Part shown: positions 62,001 to 64,000 of the stretch, in pieces
Layout of the letters: the number at the start of each line of letters is the position of its first letter
Numbering within the stretch: the stretch's first letter is position 1
Origin: Channa striata
Taxonomy: Eukaryota > Chordata > Actinopteri > Anabantiformes > Channidae
Direction of reading: 5' to 3'
NCBI GenBank assembly: GCA_033026295.1
Contig: CM065182.1
Span: 4,712,001-4,776,000, forward strand
DNA length: 64,000 nt
Notes under the pieces: generated by a model
Databases searched by the model: none
What the model was told of the DNA's origin: nothing
The model's input: only the letters and a program-made list of their open reading frames with translations
Program-made: the position numbers and the translations under genes

Positions 62001-63442
62001 AAACCTGAAGGTTGCACCCAACACAACTCGTCATCACTCTCTAATCCAAAATGCATGTTTCACGAGTGTGTAGAAGGAAATAAACCACACCTGCTGCAGG
62101 TCTTTTTATTTTTTGTCTCTACTTCACTTTATGGTTTTGCAGTAAAGGCAAGTTGACAAATTGGTGCAAAACTATAATAATTCTAAAGCAAATACAGCAA
62201 ACTGCAAACAATTAGAATCAAACACTCTAGGCGGCGGTTTATTAAACACACATAATCTTTATTGTGCAAGAGTGTTAAATTATATTTTTAATTTGCAGGC
62301 AAAAATACAGTTTCTACATAGCGCTCGGCTCTCTCCTCATTTCCTTTTCATAGACACAGCAAGTGCGAGGCTGTTTGTGTCATTTTTTCTGTGTTACCAA
62401 ACAAGCTGTTGCCGAAGTTCCTCGATTAATACGGGTGAAATGTAAAGAAAAGTTGTAAAACCGTCTGTGAAAGGATCCAAACATGAATTCTGCAGGGTGT
62501 GTTGCAGTCTCATTATTTTCTATCATCAATGACACTCGTGGTTTACACCAATTAGCCACAGCATTAACACCAGCAGGTGGTATTAAGGTTGTGACTGATG
62601 GGTGTATATTTAAACCCACCCGCTTCAATGCTTGTCGCGTTTTTCAGAACATACTTGCAGAAATAAGGATAATCTTTGAGTTGCTCAGTTGTTTCTTATC
62701 TCTGAGAGTGCACACTAATAATTAAAGCCGCAACATGAATTTTAAGCTTCCTCTAGCATGAGACTCAGGAGTAATCCACTCTGCTACGCCCAGCTGTCCC
62801 TCTGCCTGCTCTGCTTTACTCTTCTACGTCTGCTGAAATTCTCAGACAAAAATGTTATTACCAGTGTTTTTCTGTGAGCTGTGGGCTAAACTGTGCACAA
62901 GTTTCTCAAAAGACACAAAAGGCCACTCTTCGAACGAGTTTTAACAAGCTTCTGCACCCATCTTGTGTAGATGCTTACCCCATCAGCGAGATTGTGTACA
63001 CGTGGAAGAAAGGTCCTCTTTCCTCCGTGGAGGTGCCGCAGGAATCATCCAGTCTGCTGCAGTACGACCTCATCGGTCAAACGGTGTCGAGCGAGAGGCT
63101 AAAGTCCAACACAGGTGAGCAAATAGTCTTTAGACTGTGCTCAGGCTGAATTCAGCCCCGTGTGCTGCACTGAATGTGTTTTCCAGCCTTTTTCACAGCT
63201 CGGAGCTCTGTGATTTAGTGCAATCTACAGCGACATCATTTTTTCTTTTTAATGATTGTGAACTATACATTTTACACTTACCGTCGCAGGTGAATATGTC
63301 ATCATGACCGTCCACTTCCACCTGCAAAGGAAAATGGGCTTCTTCCTGATTCAGACCTACATCCCCTGTATTATGACAGTCATCCTTGCCCAAGTCTCTT
63401 TTTGGATCAACAAGGAATCGGTTCCAGCCCGGACTGTCTTCG
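59043..63442 (+). CDS. gabra6: GABA-A receptor alpha-6 subunit (5' seven coding exons; 3' part outside window)
   Basis: This gene encodes an alpha subunit of the GABA-gated chloride channel. In mammals alpha6 is known for cerebellar granule cell expression. The seven exons join to 823 coding bases: a short signal peptide (MAFIFTCLFLSCANS), the extracellular domain with FFRQTW (complementary GABA-site face), FFRNGKR (benzodiazepine-site position), the Cys-loop C155 to C169, and M1 at about residues 241-262. Sequons are N30, N127 and N140. Exon lengths 119, 68, 221, 83, 144 and 153 bp fit the alpha family, and all splice sites are GT-AG. LRLNNLMVSKIW, RLTINAECPMRLMNF, KKGPLSSVEVP and HFHLQRKMG point to alpha6 over alpha4. 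M2-M4 lie past base 64000. The head-to-head gabrb2 neighbour supports the call; gabra6a versus gabra6b is not resolved. Confidence 0.94.
59233..59351 (+). CDS. gabra6: gabra6 coding exon 2
   Basis: This 119-bp exon encodes ANSVWGNQHGDTSIYLD, then NITRILDRLLDGYDNRL and RPGFG. It is the signal cleavage region, the N-terminal helix with sequon NIT, and the alpha-family turn GYDNRLRPGFGG. Acceptor ccctacag, donor gtatgt. Confidence 0.94.
59352..59733 (+). other. gabra6 intron 2 (382 bp)
   Basis: Short intron with canonical ends (gtatgt...ctgtag). It contains a brief TA run near 59621-59632 and nothing else notable. Confidence 0.9.
59734..59801 (+). CDS. gabra6: gabra6 coding exon 3
   Basis: This 68-bp exon encodes PVTEVKTDIFVTSFGPV and SDVEM, which is nearly invariant among alpha4/alpha6 subunits (PVTEVKTDIYVTSFGPVSD). 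It begins after gctgtag and ends on ATG before gtacgt. Confidence 0.96.
59802..60844 (+). other. gabra6 intron 3 (1,043 bp)
   Basis: Intron with a C run near 60013-60023 and, in its last 100 bases, purine-rich AGC/AGT/GGT triplets (60746-60810) leaving only a short pyrimidine stretch before the acceptor. Confidence 0.88.
60845..61065 (+). CDS. gabra6: gabra6 coding exon 4 (GABA and benzodiazepine-site loops)
   Basis: This 221-bp exon encodes EYTMDVFFRQTWIDERLKF, EGPIEILRLNNLMVSKIW, TPDTFFRNGKRSISHNMT and TPNKLFRIMQNGTILYTM. Phe82 and Arg83 of VFFRQ form the complementary face of the GABA site. Arg118 in FFRNG sits where alpha1/2/3/5 carry the diazepam-binding His. Sequons are N127 (NMT) and N140 (NGT). 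The acceptor ccgtccag has an unusually purine-rich intron just upstream; the donor is gtaaca. Confidence 0.97.
61066..61664 (+). other. gabra6 intron 4 (599 bp)
   Basis: Intron with canonical ends (gtaaca...ctgacag). Its only notable content is a 24-base A run at 61195-61218 flanked by short direct repeats. Confidence 0.9.
61184..61225 (+). repeat. A24 tract flanked by 8-bp direct repeats
   Basis: AGTGCCAT at 61184-61191 and again at 61218-61225 bracket TCC plus 24 As in gabra6 intron 4. Confidence 0.75.
61665..61747 (+). CDS. gabra6: gabra6 coding exon 5 (Cys-loop)
   Basis: This 83-bp exon encodes LTINAECPMRLMNFPMDGH and TCPLKFGS. The Cys-loop runs from C155 to C169 with 13 residues between. 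TINAECPMRLMNF resembles alpha6 (TINADCPMRLVNF) more than other alphas. Acceptor ctgacag, donor gtgagt. Confidence 0.97.
61748..62970 (+). other. gabra6 intron 5 (1,223 bp)
   Basis: Intron with canonical ends (gtgagt...gtgtag). It contains a 63-bp Tc1-like mini-element at 62544-62606 and no other recognisable feature. Confidence 0.88.
62544..62606. mobile_element. 63-bp Tc1/mariner-type miniature element
   Basis: The two ends form an imperfect inverted repeat: TACACCAATTAGCCACAGC on the left against TACACCCATCAGTCACAAC read from the right on the opposite strand. TA dinucleotides stand at both boundaries, as expected for Tc1/mariner insertion. The end sequence resembles the teleost Tc1-like family whose termini read roughly ACACNGATCAGCCATAACATTA. 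There is no internal coding sequence, so it is a terminal-repeat-only relic. Confidence 0.7.
62971..63114 (+). CDS. gabra6: gabra6 coding exon 6
   Basis: This 144-bp exon encodes AYPISEIVYTWKKGPLSSV, EVPQESSSLLQYDLIGQ and TVSSERLKSNT. It covers loop B to loop C of the alpha subunit, including the benzodiazepine-face stretch GQTVSSE. Acceptor cttgtgtag, donor gtgagc. WKKGPL and LLQYDLIGQTVSSE fit alpha6. Confidence 0.97.
63290..63442 (+). CDS. gabra6: gabra6 coding exon 7 (first membrane helix)
   Basis: This 153-bp exon encodes GEYVIMTVHFHLQRKMG, then M1 (FFLIQTYIPCIMTVILAQV, SFW) and the M1-M2 loop INKESVPARTVF. Acceptor gtcgcag, donor gtaaga. Gln258 (the neurosteroid-site Gln of alpha subunits) is kept. 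The preceding residue is Ala257, where I expect Ser in alpha1-6. The next exon (M2, M3) is not visible in the remaining 558 bases. Confidence 0.97.
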
Positions 63443-64000
63443 GTAAGATTTCTTTTTTTTTCTAAATTCGCTGTGTGAACTTCAGTGGGAGTTTCAAGTT
63501 GTTTCTCAACATCTTCAGATGTATAGAGAAGTGATGGTGAATACCTGAGGAGCTAAATTATGAATTCCTTAAAGGATAACTTTGGATATTTTCTGGATTA
63601 AGGGAGTTTTAATAATCCACAGACACTGAATATAGCAGGGAATCGGTGTCCGACCTGGATTAGTTTCTTCTTCTGTGCTGTAGCATTTCGATGAATGAAA
63701 CCATTAAAAACACTTCAGGTAGACGCATCGTTCCACTGGGTGACATGATTTTGTTTGTCTTTATGTGGATTGTTGAAACTATGGTTCATTTAAAAATAAG
63801 ATGCTGCATTATGATGTGGAGTCTTACATATTGTTATGGATCTTAGAAACATATGCAGTGTGTAACATTATCAAGTGTTTGTTCATTGCTCTGAAACTCA
63901 ACTTTATTTTCCTCAAGTATCTAAAACTGAAATGTAAATTCTCCAGAATTATCGATTCACCTCCCACTCCTCGACCCCAGTGTGACTCTAGCTCTGCAAA
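63443..64000 (+). other. gabra6 intron 7 (partial)
   Basis: Sequence after the donor gtaaga of exon 7. No M2/M3-encoding exon is visible before the window ends. Confidence 0.8.

Noticed and set aside
59043..63442. Assignment of the alpha gene to gabra4
   Set aside because: Gabra4 shares the Arg and many residues, but NNLMVSKIW, TINAECPMRLMNF, KKGPL and LQRKMG are closer to alpha6.
1..64000. CRISPR array, operon, bacterial or phage features
   Set aside because: The split vertebrate genes, microsatellites and retroposon relics show eukaryotic DNA; no array of regular repeats and spacers exists.

Overview
This 64 kb window is vertebrate nuclear DNA, almost certainly from a ray-finned (teleost, probably percomorph) fish. 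The basis is two recognisable GABA-A receptor genes split by canonical GT-AG introns, many CA/GT microsatellites, and several short dispersed repeats that I recognise from teleost introns. It holds two incomplete protein-coding genes arranged head to head, and I find no other convincing coding sequence.

Left part (1-45,532, minus strand): the first six coding exons of a GABA-A receptor beta subunit, best matched to gabrb2. They lie at 45450-45532, 45189-45280, 44582-44649, 23201-23421, 12284-12366 and 304-441, with lengths of 83 (coding part), 92, 68, 221, 83 and 138 bp, the usual beta-subunit pattern. They encode the signal peptide and most of the extracellular domain. The remaining exons (end of the ligand-binding domain and M1-M4) lie beyond the left edge. 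Introns 3, 4 and 5 are about 21.2, 10.8 and 11.8 kb and carry only microsatellites and repeat relics. A CpG-rich block of about 1 kb (45.4-46.4 kb) covers exon 1 and the probable promoter.

Middle (45.5-58.98 kb): a 13.5 kb intergenic interval between the two divergent starts. It holds dispersed repeats (a LINE-like 3' tail, a teleost repeat at 47.7 kb, a tRNA-like SINE at 50.8 kb), inverted-repeat structures and AT-rich stretches that could be shared regulatory DNA.

Right part (59,043 to beyond 63,442, plus strand): seven coding exons of a GABA-A receptor alpha subunit, best matched to gabra6, with lengths of 35 (coding part), 119, 68, 221, 83, 144 and 153 bp and short introns. They encode the signal peptide, the whole extracellular domain, M1 and the start of the M1-M2 loop. 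The rest lies beyond the right edge.

A divergent beta2/alpha6 pair is the conserved order of the vertebrate GABRB2-GABRA6-GABRA1-GABRG2 cluster, which supports both paralogue calls. The products are subunits of one family of pentameric chloride channels and could co-assemble; GABA binds at the beta/alpha interface. The alpha subunit has Arg where diazepam-sensitive alphas have His, predicting a diazepam-insensitive receptor. Points worth a second look include upstream ORFs at both starts, a possible tandem splice acceptor, a 17-bp inverted repeat carrying two octamer motifs, a 63-bp Tc1-like mini-element and a 62-bp inverted duplication in the intergenic region.
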